DNA of 64,000 nt from Segatella copri (GTDB lineage Bacteria; Bacteroidota; Bacteroidia; Bacteroidales; Bacteroidaceae). Below the pieces are notes generated by a model, which made no database searches, had not been told where the DNA came from, and saw nothing but the letters and a program-made list of their open reading frames with translations. The stretch lies in contig NZ_JAHOEA010000016.1 of assembly GCF_019127135.1 (NCBI RefSeq), positions 1 through 64,000 of the forward strand, in the 5' to 3' direction. Both the position numbers and the translations under genes were made by a program. The stretch's first letter is position 1. Every line of letters begins with the position of its first letter. Below are positions 38,810 through 48,770 of this stretch, one piece after another.

Positions 38810-41458
38810 ATGAATAAAAAACTTTACTTATTAGTTTTGGGAGCAGCTTCGCTAGCCTTACAACCAGTAAATGCTAGAAACCAATTTGCTAAAAAGCAAG
38901 TAGCAAAGGTGGTTAACACAGATGCTGCAATTAGTCTTGCGACTTCAATTGACTCTACGCCAGAAATAGAAATTAGTGTGCCTAATATCATCTCAGTTGT
39001 CAAGCCTGCTGATATGCCAGTAGTTTCTTTTGGCAGTAAGAAGGAAGACCAATTGCTTGGATGTGATGTTATTTATAACTCAGATTCGTTGAATGTTTTA
39101 CCAACCCGAACATTCGATGAGAAGGGACGATTGGCTTATGTGAAATCACCTGATGGAAGTTATGAACGCTATGTTTATGCTGAAGATCAGCAAGGCAGAA
39201 CAATCAGCGAGGATAAGTATGAGCATAAAACTTCTGATGAGGCTGGCAAGGAAACACTTCTTTGCAGCAAGACTTATGGCTACGACCATCTTGTAGGCGA
39301 TGATACCGATGGTAAGGCTTATCTGATGAAAGAGTTAACTTATGGTGTAGCTTATTTTTCTCAGATTCATTATATTTCTGAAATCAAAGAATACAACTGG
39401 TATGAGGCTGGAAACTGCTTCGTTCTTTCCGGTCAAAAGAAAAATATTAAGGTAACTGTTGAAATCAATGGTGACGTTTGTGAGGCAACAGCCTGGAAAG
39501 GAGAAGAACTCAAAGACGGATGGGGAAATTGGAGGAAATGCTTAGGACAGGTGTGGAATGCAGCAGACAATTCTACCATTTACAAAGAATATAATCCTTC
39601 TACGGGTGAAGTGAAATCTATAATAAAAGGATATAAAAATGAGGTGACATCCGAAAATGGTTATACCACTACCATCTCTTATGTCTATTCTTCTGACAAT
39701 GGAGGTTCATGGATTCCAAAAAATAAAACGGCTGAGACTTCTGAAAACGGATATACTACTATCATCGATTATGTCTATTCATCAGACAATGGAGGTTCAT
39801 GGATTCCAAAAAATAAAACGGTTAAGACTGCCAATTATAATGATCCATGGATTTACGATGGAAAACATCGTGAATGTATCACCTATACCTATGATCGTGA
39901 AAAGAAAGAATTCATACAGGATCACTATGATGCTTATGACTGGATACGTCAAAATCCGAACATCTTGCAATGGACTTATAAGTTTGATGGTGGAGATATG
40001 ACTCGTGAATTCTTGGAGTATGATGATGCAGGAAATCTCGTTAACTATGATGTATATCCTTTTAAGGATGGAAGATATTGTTCTGAAATATATAAACATA
40101 TAGGTAGCAGTTCTCAAGAATTGGATGAACTCACCTGGGTTTACTATGCTACCGATGGAAAAGAAGAAGCAAGATATAGATTATGTGATGTGGATGCTTC
40201 TAATAGACCAACCAAACCTCTCGAAATTTTCAAGAATGGTAAATGGGAGAAGTTTGCGATTCCTGATGCGACCTTTAAACTGGAATTGGGCGACTATGAA
40301 CTCTGTCCTTACTATGAATTCAATAAGGACGGATATGTGACAAAAAATCAAAATTATGATAGTGATGGCGGTTATCTCTTGACTTATACTTATACAGAGA
40401 ATGGGTATACAAGAAAGAGGAAAGATAGCTATAAAGGTCCTGATTCTTACGACATGAAAGAATGTTATATTGATGATAAAGGAACTTATCATGAAGTTGA
40501 GTTGGAATATGAGGATGGCGAAAAGGATTATGGACATAAGCGCTCTTTAACCTCTGATGGTATAGAATTTACTTATTATTGGTCTTATGAAAATAATGAC
40601 TTTGACCCAGAGCCACGTACGAGTGTTTTTCCTATCACAGTCGAAAATAATGGCGTCAGTACCACTATCTATCGTGATCTGCAAGATGGTAAGATTGTAG
40701 AAACCAGTAAACGTGAGGAGACAAATAATGGGAATGGAAGTACAACCATTACTTATAATAAGGTAGGCGATGAGTGGCAGCCAAGCAGTAAGGAAGAAAA
40801 CAGCCATGTTGCTAAACCTCAGTTTGCATTGATAATGCCAAGTTCTCCGGTAAAGGCATATAACAGTTCTGCTTATATCAGCGATATTGATTCTACATTC
40901 TTTGCAGATAAATCAGATTTATCTTCTCATGCCAACTATACATGGGATGCATCTACTGATTCCTGGAAAACCGAGTATGCAGACGAATCGGCATGTAACG
41001 TAGAGGGGAATACGCTTACTTATACAGTTAAGAACAGTTATATAGAAAGTGTCATGTCCTATACCCGTGATAACGACAACCGACTGGTACAGTATACAGA
41101 GAACAGCTCTACTGCAACAAGAGCAGCTGCAAATACGTCCTTAATTAAGGATTTCGAATACGATAAGAAAGGAAGATTGGCCTCTGTAACCATCACAACC
41201 GATCATGTAGAAAAGTATGTGATGAAATATGGTGATGAGGCAACTGGTATCAATCCTGTGGTTGCAGTTCCAGTATCAGCCATCCATATTTCTGTATCAG
41301 GTAAAATGATTACAGCTGAGGGATGCAAGCAGCTTGCTCTCTATTCTCTTGATGGAAAGAAATTGGCTGCCAGTCAAAACGCAACCATAATGGCTCCTAC
41401 TACAGGTGTGTTCATCATAGTAGCTGATGGCAAAAAGATAAAGATGGTTATCCGATAA
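38810..41458 (+). CDS. Secreted YD-repeat-like protein with T9SS-like C-terminal tail
   Basis: An 882-residue protein with a signal peptide ending near PVNARN (about 24). Much of the chain is made of short strands of the form FDEKGRLAYVKSPDGSYERYVYAEDQQGRTI, resembling YD/RHS-type repeats, with many Tyr, Asp and Gly. Two adjacent 30-residue units (about 282-341, SENGYTT...SYVYSSDNGGSWIPKNKT) are nearly identical, also at DNA level. The last 60 residues (LYSLDGKKLAASQNATIMAPTTGVFIIVADGKKIKMVIR, quoted in part here for its pattern: LYSLDGKKLA, GVFIIVADGK, MVIR) look like a type A sorting domain of the type IX secretion system. Function and partners are unknown. It is monocistronic. Confidence 0.7.
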   Translation: MNKKLYLLVLGAASLALQPVNARNQFAKKQVAKVVNTDAAISLATSIDSTPEIEISVPNIISVVKPADMPVVSFGSKKEDQLLGCDVIYNSDSLNVLPTRTFDEKGRLAYVKSPDGSYERYVYAEDQQGRTISEDKYEHKTSDEAGKETLLCSKTYGYDHLVGDDTDGKAYLMKELTYGVAYFSQIHYISEIKEYNWYEAGNCFVLSGQKKNIKVTVEINGDVCEATAWKGEELKDGWGNWRKCLGQVWNAADNSTIYKEYNPSTGEVKSIIKGYKNEVTSENGYTTTISYVYSSDNGGSWIPKNKTAETSENGYTTIIDYVYSSDNGGSWIPKNKTVKTANYNDPWIYDGKHRECITYTYDREKKEFIQDHYDAYDWIRQNPNILQWTYKFDGGDMTREFLEYDDAGNLVNYDVYPFKDGRYCSEIYKHIGSSSQELDELTWVYYATDGKEEARYRLCDVDASNRPTKPLEIFKNGKWEKFAIPDATFKLELGDYELCPYYEFNKDGYVTKNQNYDSDGGYLLTYTYTENGYTRKRKDSYKGPDSYDMKECYIDDKGTYHEVELEYEDGEKDYGHKRSLTSDGIEFTYYWSYENNDFDPEPRTSVFPITVENNGVSTTIYRDLQDGKIVETSKREETNNGNGSTTITYNKVGDEWQPSSKEENSHVAKPQFALIMPSSPVKAYNSSAYISDIDSTFFADKSDLSSHANYTWDASTDSWKTEYADESACNVEGNTLTYTVKNSYIESVMSYTRDNDNRLVQYTENSSTATRAAANTSLIKDFEYDKKGRLASVTITTDHVEKYVMKYGDEATGINPVVAVPVSAIHISVSGKMITAEGCKQLALYSLDGKKLAASQNATIMAPTTGVFIIVADGKKIKMVIR
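39653..39832 (+). repeat. 90-bp direct duplication inside the YD-repeat-like gene
   Basis: Two in-frame 90-bp units. The segment from GACAATGGAGG to AAAACGG is identical at 39695 and 39785. Confidence 0.85.
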
Positions 41459-41482
41459 TCATCCTTTTCTTATTATAAAACA

Positions 41483-41531
41483 AAATCCTCCCGAATTTAT
41501 TTATTGCCAGTAAATAAATTCGGGAGGATTT
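41483..41531. terminator. Bidirectional terminator between converging genes
   Basis: Perfect 21-bp arms (41483-41503 and 41511-41531) with a 7-nt loop, T-rich on either strand. Confidence 0.92.
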
Positions 41532-41595
41532 GTCTTTATTACCTTCACGCCGATAAAGGTGGGGAAGAAAAGAGTGTTCTTATTGGTTGTTATAA

Positions 41596-43329
41596 TCAAT
41601 CATTGCTATTCACTTTAAAAATCTTGCAAGCCTTGTTTCCTGCGATATAAGTTACGTATGCTTTTATTTGATAGTGAGGATAGGCTTTCTGCATATCTGC
41701 TGCATAAGCCTTCACCTGTTGGGTATCTTCTAGGTGTGCCTCTTCCAATTGATCAACAATGCCTGCGTCTTTAGACTTGTAATATTTAAACTCAATGATG
41801 CGACAGTCGTTGTGGAATGATGTGCCAGGAATGCCGGTCAAGACTAAGTCGGCACGACCTGATGGCAAGTTCTGTTCGATGGCGAATGTATAGCAATTGC
41901 TTAAGTAGCGGCTCAGTAACTCGAAAAATGAACAGCGAATGAAATTCTCGTTCATCTTGTCAAAGGCTTGGGCTGGAAGCTGACCTAAGTATTCCTTAAC
42001 ATAGTTATGGAATAATGGCTCTAGTTCTCTGTCTCTGGCAAATGCCTCGTATGCAGGAACAAACTTACGGGCATTGTCGCTGATACTATTCAATTCGTTG
42101 TAGTAACTCATATATACACTCTTGGTCGTCAAGTTTGGCAAAGCCATTTTGTAATTGTCCTTCAGGGTGGTCATACCCAAGTAGTAGAGGCTGATAGGGT
42201 AGAACTCTGGGGAGAAGAACTTTTGCTTGTTGAACTTGCTGCGTAAATCGGCTTGTGAATAGTACAATTCTCCATCCATCAACAGGCTGTCGAGCATTTC
42301 TTTGGCATTGTCAAGCGTGATGGTCAATCTTCTTATCCAACTAGTGTCAGTGCGCAGGTTCTCATCTACCATTTCCGTAGGGATGCCGCCTTTCAGTTCT
42401 GCAAAGTTCTTGAGGAAGTAAGTTAGAATGGTAGAGTTGAACAACGGTTCTGCATTTGGCAAAAAGTGGTAACCGTCATAATTGTTGAGTATCAGAGTCC
42501 ATAATTCCTCGAAAGAGGCTTGAGGGCCATATTTATTGATGACATACTTCAGATATTGGGCTGCTTCCTCATGGGTAAAGCCCAATAGATTGGTAAATTC
42601 CGGCTTCAGAGTCAACATCTCTGCGATGTTATAGCCACTGGTTAAGTCATCCATGGTGACAGGCAGTACTCCTGTGCAGAAGCAGGTGCGGATGGTACCT
42701 TCGCCAATGCCTGCCTTGATAACCTTGAAGAATGTTCGTAGGAAACTTTCCCCTGTGGTCAGGTCCTGGTACAGCGAGTCCTTATAGACAACTAGTAGCT
42801 GGTTGGTAAAGTTGTCGTATTCATCTATTAATATATAAAGAGGTGGAAGATTATGGGAAGAGATAAACTCGCATACTTCAACCAACATGTTGGAGGCATT
42901 GCCATCCTCTCTGAACCTGAAATCTCCAAAAAGGTCTCTGTTGCGTTCCACCAATGTACGGAGTGGACTGCAATTCACGGCGTTGAAGTTTTTCTCGATG
43001 TCTTCCTTCTTGCTGGCAACGGAAGTTGTGGAAAAGTCATATCTTACAACGAGATATTGGTTGTGCTCGTTTGTTGGGTGTTCGCCAATCCAAGTTCCAC
43101 CAAACAAATCTTTGAATTGTGTTGCCATGTTGCGGTCGTAATAGTGAGCCAACATGGAAACGAGCAGACTCTTTCCGAATCTGCGAGGACGGAGAAAAAC
43201 TGGTGCTTTGTAACGCTCAAGCAGTGGAATATAGTTGGTCTTGTCCACATAATAATATCCCTTGTGGCGAATCTCTGCAAAGTTCGCCACAGCGTATGGA
43301 ACGGTAATATCTGCCTGTGAGTATGTCAT
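41596..43329 (-). CDS. AAA-ATPase-like protein with C-terminal PD-(D/E)XK nuclease-like domain
   Basis: A 577-residue cytoplasmic protein of a family common in gut Bacteroidota. The N terminus DITVPYAVANFAEIRHKGYYYVDKTNYI precedes a P-loop-like motif RPRRFGKS (about 47-54), where the usual first glycine is replaced. The Walker B region is LYILIDEYDNF (about 158-168). The C-terminal part has the PD-(D/E)XK pattern RADLVLTG then CRIIEFKYYK (about 500-530). The biological role of this family is not established. It has its own promoter, with TACATTTG on the minus strand at 43357-43350. No partner gene is evident. Confidence 0.8.
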   Translation of the reverse strand: MTYSQADITVPYAVANFAEIRHKGYYYVDKTNYIPLLERYKAPVFLRPRRFGKSLLVSMLAHYYDRNMATQFKDLFGGTWIGEHPTNEHNQYLVVRYDFSTTSVASKKEDIEKNFNAVNCSPLRTLVERNRDLFGDFRFREDGNASNMLVEVCEFISSHNLPPLYILIDEYDNFTNQLLVVYKDSLYQDLTTGESFLRTFFKVIKAGIGEGTIRTCFCTGVLPVTMDDLTSGYNIAEMLTLKPEFTNLLGFTHEEAAQYLKYVINKYGPQASFEELWTLILNNYDGYHFLPNAEPLFNSTILTYFLKNFAELKGGIPTEMVDENLRTDTSWIRRLTITLDNAKEMLDSLLMDGELYYSQADLRSKFNKQKFFSPEFYPISLYYLGMTTLKDNYKMALPNLTTKSVYMSYYNELNSISDNARKFVPAYEAFARDRELEPLFHNYVKEYLGQLPAQAFDKMNENFIRCSFFELLSRYLSNCYTFAIEQNLPSGRADLVLTGIPGTSFHNDCRIIEFKYYKSKDAGIVDQLEEAHLEDTQQVKAYAADMQKAYPHYQIKAYVTYIAGNKACKIFKVNSND

Positions 43330-43349
43330 GGTCTATCTCCTTTTTGTTG

Positions 43350-43357
43350 CAAATGTA
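43350..43357 (-). promoter_or_regulatory. Promoter -7 element of the AAA/PD-(D/E)XK gene
   Basis: Minus-strand TACATTTG, 20 bp upstream of the start codon, giving a very short leader. Confidence 0.6.
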
Positions 43358-43400
43358 CGATTTTTATTTATTACTACCAAATAAAATCGAAAGATTTTGT

Positions 43401-43973
43401 TTAATATAGTAATACCAGTCCGGCAAAAGCCGAGTAGAGTATCATGCGGATAGGATTGATCTTCATCACTTTTACGCCGATAAAGGTGGCAAAGAAGAGG
43501 GCGATGGAGATGTAGAAATGCCAGGGATTGGCTGGCGTAGAGAAGTTTTCGCCATTCATCAGGAGCAGGGCTGCGGCTCCTACCAGACCGACAATGGCTG
43601 GGCGAAGACCGATGAAGATGCTCTGGACGGCTGAGGTGTTCATATACTTGTACAGCATCTTGCTGATAAGAATCATCAAAACCAAGGATGGGAGAACCAA
43701 GGCAAAGGTTGCCATGGCACTTCCGAGTACTGCCATCATGCCACTCATGCCGGCATTATGGACAGCAGTATAGCCACAATAGGTAGCAGCGTTGATACCG
43801 ATAGGTCCCGGTGTCATCTGAGAGATGGCAACCACATCGGTAAACTCTTGCATCGTCATCCAATGATATTGCGTAACAACCTGTCCCTGAATCAGGGATA
43901 TCATGGAATAGCCACCTCCGAATCCGAAGATGCCTATCTGAATGAATACGATGAAAAGCTGAAGAAATATCAT
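43401..43973 (-). CDS. Chromate transporter family protein, short form (second of pair)
   Basis: A 190-residue membrane protein with about six hydrophobic segments. FIQIGIFGFGGGYSMISLIQ (about 11-30) and DVVAISQMTPGPIGINAATYCGY (about 47-69) are the two CHR-family signature regions. Short CHR proteins act as pairs of homologous halves, and the partner is the gene at 44063-44602. Chromate efflux is the family's known activity, but the natural substrate in an anaerobe is unclear. It follows purL and the first CHR gene; 89 bp separate the two CHR genes. Confidence 0.88.
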   Translation of the reverse strand: MIFLQLFIVFIQIGIFGFGGGYSMISLIQGQVVTQYHWMTMQEFTDVVAISQMTPGPIGINAATYCGYTAVHNAGMSGMMAVLGSAMATFALVLPSLVLMILISKMLYKYMNTSAVQSIFIGLRPAIVGLVGAAALLLMNGENFSTPANPWHFYISIALFFATFIGVKVMKINPIRMILYSAFAGLVLLY

Positions 43974-44062
43974 ATATATATAATAATGTGTAAAGTTAAT
44001 AGGGCATTCCTACAATAAGGCGTAGCCCCTATAAACTATTAACTATAAACTTTTAACTAATC

Positions 44063-44602
44063 TTACTCCGTTGGCTGGATAAACTGTCCATAGATGTAGC
44101 CACCTACGGCAGCTGCGATAATCACCCAGATTGGGTTGACGCCCAAAAGCCAAATCAGAAGGGCGGATAGAATAGGTATCCAGCAGTTGACAAGCGAAAT
44201 ACCGGCACTCTTGGCAAGCGAGAATGTTGGTACGGCTATCAATGCTACAACGGCAGGACGGATGCCCGCAAACATGGCAGCAACAACCTTGTTGTCTTCA
44301 AACTGATGGAAAAACATGGCTATCGCTAAGATAATAAGGAACGAAGGCAACGAAGCGCCGAGGGTGCAGACGATGGCTCCCGGTGTCTTTGCCAACTTAT
44401 ATCCGAGCAGGGAACTCATGTTGATGGCCAAGGCTCCCGGACAAACCTGGGTGGTAGCGATGGCATCCAAGAATTCCTCCTTCGTCATCCAATGATGCTT
44501 GTCGACGACTTCGGATTCTATAATTGGAATCATGGCATAGCCACCACCAAAGGTGACTATGCCAATCTTCAAAAATGTCTTAAATAAATCTGTATATTTC
44601 AT
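44063..44602 (-). CDS. Chromate transporter family protein, short form (first of pair)
   Basis: A 179-residue membrane protein homologous to its downstream neighbour: FLKIGIVTFGGGYAMIPIIE (about 10-29) and DAIATTQVCPGALAINMSSLLGY (about 46-68). The two halves are expected to insert in opposite orientation to form a full transporter. It starts 4 bp after the purL stop codon, so it is translationally close-coupled to purL. This is an odd partnership that may reflect only shared transcription. Confidence 0.88.
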   Translation of the reverse strand: MKYTDLFKTFLKIGIVTFGGGYAMIPIIESEVVDKHHWMTKEEFLDAIATTQVCPGALAINMSSLLGYKLAKTPGAIVCTLGASLPSFLIILAIAMFFHQFEDNKVVAAMFAGIRPAVVALIAVPTFSLAKSAGISLVNCWIPILSALLIWLLGVNPIWVIIAAAVGGYIYGQFIQPTE

Positions 44603-44606
44603 TTAT

Positions 44607-47600
44607 TTACTTTACTCTTTCTTCAATCCACTGACGTGCATTGACAAATGCCTCAATCCAAGGAGTTACCTCATCGTTGCGGCGGTCTGCTGGATACCAG
44701 GCGTTCTGCCATGGGAAGATGGCACGCTCCAAGTGTGGCATCATAGCCAAGTGGCGACCATCTGCTGAGCAGATACCTGCTACATTGTAGTCACTGCCGT
44801 TAGGATTACCTGGATACTCAGCGTAGTTGTACTTCGCAATGATGTTGTAGTGATCCTCTGGCTCTGGCAAGTAGAAACGGCCCTCGCCGTGAGCTACCCA
44901 GATACCGAGCTTATCACCGCTCAGGCTACCGAACATCACACTGTCGTTCTGAGGAATAGTCAGACCGAGGAATGTACTCTCGAACTTCTTGGATGTGTTG
45001 TGGCAGAGGTGTGAACGATGCTTGTGCTCAGGATTGATGAGGTTCAACTCAACCATCAGCTGGCAACCGTTACAGATACCGAGTGAAAGGGTATCCTCAC
45101 GAGCATAGAACTTATCGAGTGCCTCCTTAGCCTTAGGATTGTAGAGGAATGCACCAGCCCAACCCTTGGCAGAACCGAGAACATCGGAGTTAGAGAAACC
45201 ACCGCAGAATACGATGAAGTTCACATCCTCCAGAGTCTCACGACCAGAAATCAAGTCGGTCATCATCACATCCTTTACATCGAAGCCGGCGAGATACATA
45301 GAGTATGCCATCTCACGCTCACCGTTGGTACCCTTCTCACGGATGATAGCTGCCTTGATGCCAGATGGAGTGCGACGGTTAGCGTCGAGACCATAGCTAG
45401 AGAGAGTTCCCTTGAAGCCGTAGCCGAAGTTCATCTCGATAGGCTGCTTCTTATAGTTGGTGTAACGCTTCTTAGCCATACCGTTCATACTCTGCTTGCG
45501 GTCGAGGAGGTAAGATGTCTTATACCAGTCGTCGCGCAATGCATCGATATCAAACTCGTGCTCGAAGCCTTCCTTCTTGATGATAATCTTGCGGAGTTCA
45601 GGAGCTGGATAGCCAATCTTGGCATAACCGATACCGTTCTCATCGAAGAATGCCTTCAACTCATCCTTGTGAGCATCGCTTACCTGGATGACAACACCTG
45701 GGTTCTCAGCGAAGAGAGTCTTGATGATGTCGGCATCTGCGATGTCGTGGAGGTTGATCTTCATACCACCCTCTACGTTGGCGAATGTCATCTCGAGGAG
45801 AGTTGTAATCAAACCACCGGCACTGATATCGTGACCAGCCATTACCCAACCGCGGTTGATGAGTTCCTGTACAGCGTTGAAGCAGTCAACGAAGTACTCT
45901 GGATTCTTTACGGTAGGAACATCGCTGCCCACCTTGCCCAGGCTCTGAGCGAAGGCTGAACCACCGAGACGCTGCTCGTCGAAGCTGAAGTCGATATGGT
46001 AGAGGCTAGAGTTCTTGTCGTTAACGAGAACTGGGCTAACCACCTTCTTGACATCTGAAACCTCACCGCCGGCACTGACGATAACGGTACCAGGAGCGAT
46101 GATCTTCTCGCCGTTAGGATACTGCTGGGTCAATGAGAGAGAGTCCTTACCTGTTGGTACGTTTACGTGAATGGCGCAGCAGAAGTCTGACAAAGCCTTC
46201 ACACCCTCGTACAAACGGGCATCTTCACCCTTCTGGCTGCGGCAAGGCCACATCCAGTTAGCAGAGAGGCTGATGCTGTCCATGCCATCTGCCAATGGAG
46301 CCCATACGATATTGGTCAATGACTCTGCTACAGAGAGTACAGAACCAGCCTTAGGATCGGCAAGACCAGCCTGAGGGGCATGACCCATTGCTGTTACGAT
46401 ACCCTTCTCGCCACGGTAGTCGAGTGCTACGACACCACAGTCAGAAAGTGGCAACTGAATCTGACCCTGACCCTGCTGACGGGCAATCTTACCTGTTACG
46501 GAACGGTCAACCTTGTTGGTCAACCAGTCCTTACAAGCCACAGCCTCCATCTGGAGAACACGCTGCAAGTACTCGTCGAGGTTATCTGCAGAATAAGTTA
46601 CATCTTCATATTTGCGCTCTACGGTCTCATCTACCATTACAGTCTTAGGAGTATGACCGAACATCTGAGCTACATCGAGGTCGAATGGCTTCACACCGTC
46701 AGCCTGCTTGAAGCTGAAGTGAGCATCGCCAGTAGTCTCACCAACCACGTACATTGGAGCACGCTCACGGTCGGCAATCTTCTGAACCTCGCTGATATAC
46801 TTCTCGTCGATGAGCAAGCCCATACGCTCCTGGCTCTCATTGGCGATGATTTCCTTGGCGCTCAAAGTCTTGTCGCCGATAGGCAACTTAGACATATCGA
46901 TTTCGCCACCGCACTCTTCTACCAACTCAGAGAGACAGTTCAAGTGACCGGCTGAACCATGGTCGTGGATGCTGACTACTGGGTTCTCATCGTTCTCAAC
47001 GAGTGCACGAACCAGGTTGTAGGCACGCTTCTGCATCTCAGGGTTGGCACGCTGAACAGCGTTCAACTCGATACCATTGCTGTAACGGCCTGTATCTACA
47101 GAAGAAACAGAACCACCACCGAGACCGATGCGATAGTTATCACCACCTACTACGACAACCTTGTTGCCCTTCTGTGGCTCACCCTTCTTATAGTCACGCT
47201 TCTTGCCGTAGCCTACACCACCAGCAAGCATGATAACCTTATCATAAGCATACTTCTCACCATTCTCCTCGTGCTCGAATGTAAGCACAGAACCGGTGAT
47301 GAGAGGCTGACCGAACTTGTTACCGAAGTCTGATGCACCGTTAGAAGCCTTGATCAGAATCTGCTCTGGAGTCTGGTAGAGCCACTTACGTACTGGCATG
47401 ATGTCTTCCCAGTCGCGCTCAACATCGCTCTTGCCGTTGTCATCCTTCAGGCGAGGATAAGCAGTCATGTAGCAGGCTGTACCTGCGATAGGCCATGAAC
47501 CTACACCACCACCCATACGGTCGCGGATTTCACCACCCGTACCGGTAGCAGCACCATTGAAAGGCTCTACGGTAGTAGGGAAGTTGTGGGTCTCAGCCTT

Positions 47601-48332
47601 CAGAGAGATAACGCTCTCGATATCCTTCACCTGGAAGAAATCGCTGGTAGTCTGATCGGCTGGAGCAAACTGCTCGATAACAGGACCCTGAGAGAAAGCC
47701 ACGTTGTCCTTGTAAGCAGAGAGAATCTTGTTAGGATTCTCGTTGGTGGTCTTCTTGATCATGTTGAAGAGAGAAGACTCCATCTCCTTACCGTCGATGA
47801 TAAACTGGCCGCCGAAAATCTTGTGGCGGCAGTGCTCTGAGTTGATCTGTGCGAAACCGAAGATTTCGCTGTCGGTGAGAGGACGTCCGTTCTCTTTCTC
47901 CAGCTTGTGGAGATAAGCCATTTCGTCCTCGCTGAGGGCAAGACCCTCTTCCTCGTTATACTTCTCGAGGTCATCGACGTACTTGATAGGTTCTGGCTGG
48001 TGGTTCACGGTGAATACATCCTGTCCGATACCGTTGTACATACGCTGGAGCATAGGGTCGTGCTCAGCGTCCTCGCTATCCACAGGGAAGTACTCCTCAA
48101 TACGTGAAATGCCGTTAAGACTCATGTTCTGAGTAATCTCAACGGCATTCGTACTCCAAGGAGTAATCATTTCACGGCGTGGGCCGACATAGAAGCCCTG
48201 CAACTGCTGGGCGTCCTCTAAAGTCGCGTCACCATAAAGCCAACAAAGTTCATTGATTTCGTCCTGAGATGGTTTGTGGTCAATCTCGGTCGCAATCACA
48301 CTCTTAGATGGAGTTCTAAAAAAAAGAATCAT
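44607..48332 (-). CDS. purL: Phosphoribosylformylglycinamidine synthase, large single-chain type
   Basis: A 1241-residue cytoplasmic enzyme for the ATP- and glutamine-dependent conversion of FGAR to FGAM in purine synthesis. The N-terminal domain (about 1-150) is followed by two AIR-synthetase-like halves (INSEHCRHKIFGGQF; LKAETHNFPTTVEPFNGAATGTGGEIRD; HDHGSAGHLNCLSELVEECGG). A C-terminal glutaminase domain (about 985-1241) has the nucleophile in LGICNGCQL and the final catalytic segment WVAHGEGRF. The length matches the large PurL of proteobacteria and Bacteroidota, not the small PurS/PurQ/PurL form. It is the first gene of purL-chrA-chrA with a promoter at 48409-48379. Confidence 0.95.
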   Translation of the reverse strand: MILFFRTPSKSVIATEIDHKPSQDEINELCWLYGDATLEDAQQLQGFYVGPRREMITPWSTNAVEITQNMSLNGISRIEEYFPVDSEDAEHDPMLQRMYNGIGQDVFTVNHQPEPIKYVDDLEKYNEEEGLALSEDEMAYLHKLEKENGRPLTDSEIFGFAQINSEHCRHKIFGGQFIIDGKEMESSLFNMIKKTTNENPNKILSAYKDNVAFSQGPVIEQFAPADQTTSDFFQVKDIESVISLKAETHNFPTTVEPFNGAATGTGGEIRDRMGGGVGSWPIAGTACYMTAYPRLKDDNGKSDVERDWEDIMPVRKWLYQTPEQILIKASNGASDFGNKFGQPLITGSVLTFEHEENGEKYAYDKVIMLAGGVGYGKKRDYKKGEPQKGNKVVVVGGDNYRIGLGGGSVSSVDTGRYSNGIELNAVQRANPEMQKRAYNLVRALVENDENPVVSIHDHGSAGHLNCLSELVEECGGEIDMSKLPIGDKTLSAKEIIANESQERMGLLIDEKYISEVQKIADRERAPMYVVGETTGDAHFSFKQADGVKPFDLDVAQMFGHTPKTVMVDETVERKYEDVTYSADNLDEYLQRVLQMEAVACKDWLTNKVDRSVTGKIARQQGQGQIQLPLSDCGVVALDYRGEKGIVTAMGHAPQAGLADPKAGSVLSVAESLTNIVWAPLADGMDSISLSANWMWPCRSQKGEDARLYEGVKALSDFCCAIHVNVPTGKDSLSLTQQYPNGEKIIAPGTVIVSAGGEVSDVKKVVSPVLVNDKNSSLYHIDFSFDEQRLGGSAFAQSLGKVGSDVPTVKNPEYFVDCFNAVQELINRGWVMAGHDISAGGLITTLLEMTFANVEGGMKINLHDIADADIIKTLFAENPGVVIQVSDAHKDELKAFFDENGIGYAKIGYPAPELRKIIIKKEGFEHEFDIDALRDDWYKTSYLLDRKQSMNGMAKKRYTNYKKQPIEMNFGYGFKGTLSSYGLDANRRTPSGIKAAIIREKGTNGEREMAYSMYLAGFDVKDVMMTDLISGRETLEDVNFIVFCGGFSNSDVLGSAKGWAGAFLYNPKAKEALDKFYAREDTLSLGICNGCQLMVELNLINPEHKHRSHLCHNTSKKFESTFLGLTIPQNDSVMFGSLSGDKLGIWVAHGEGRFYLPEPEDHYNIIAKYNYAEYPGNPNGSDYNVAGICSADGRHLAMMPHLERAIFPWQNAWYPADRRNDEVTPWIEAFVNARQWIEERVK

Positions 48333-48378
48333 ACTTGCTTTCTTTTATATTATTAATGTATTTATTTCTTTTCGAGTG

Positions 48379-48409
48379 CAAAGATAGTGCAATTTCAAGA
48401 CACTACAAA
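48379..48409 (-). promoter_or_regulatory. purL promoter
   Basis: Minus-strand TATCTTTG at 48386-48379 and TTTG at 48409-48406, separated by 19 bp, a full match to the Bacteroidota consensus. Confidence 0.8.
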
Positions 48410-48603
48410 ATAAAACACTGTTTTTTATGTTTTTTTTGTTGAGATTTGGGCTATTCTTACCTTAAGAGGCTACATTTGACAGTTTTGCCGTAAGAAAAGT
48501 GCTTTTAGTTGCCTTTTTTGGTTAAAAAGGTGATAAATAAAGATTTAGAGGTTAAAAATGTCTAAATGCATTTGACAAATAGTGTTTATTCGAGTCTTAT
48601 CTG

Positions 48604-48611
48604 TAACTTTG
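48604..48611 (+). promoter_or_regulatory. Promoter -7 element of the OmpA-like lipoprotein gene
   Basis: TAACTTTG followed by CAGCAG. The leader to the start codon is about 155 nt. No -33 element at the right distance. Confidence 0.6.
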
Positions 48612-48770
48612 CAGCAGAAAGAAGTGAATTTGCTTCTGAATGCCCTAAAAGGTAGAAGCTTCCGGATAACGGATAAAAGCCGGGAGAACTCTAATATATA
48701 AAGGTAGTAAACGACGCTGAATATACTATAATCAATTAACAATAACAAGAAAATTTAAATTAGAAAGAAT

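Larger units (their letters stand above)
48333..48770. other. Divergent intergenic region between purL and the OmpA-like gene
   Basis: Contains the purL promoter on the minus strand and the OmpA-like gene's promoter on the plus strand. Apart from A/T-rich runs near 48421 I see no further structure. Confidence 0.6.

Noticed and set aside
38810..41458. RHS-type polymorphic toxin
   Set aside because: It is far too short for an RHS toxin, has no core-associated DPxGx motif or C-terminal toxin, and no immunity gene follows. The tail looks like a sorting domain.
41596..43329. Anti-phage defence candidate (ATPase plus PD-(D/E)XK)
   Set aside because: The gene is alone, and this family is a common multicopy group in Bacteroidota with no shown defence role. 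The same applies to the DUF4143 ATPase at 62707-63948.
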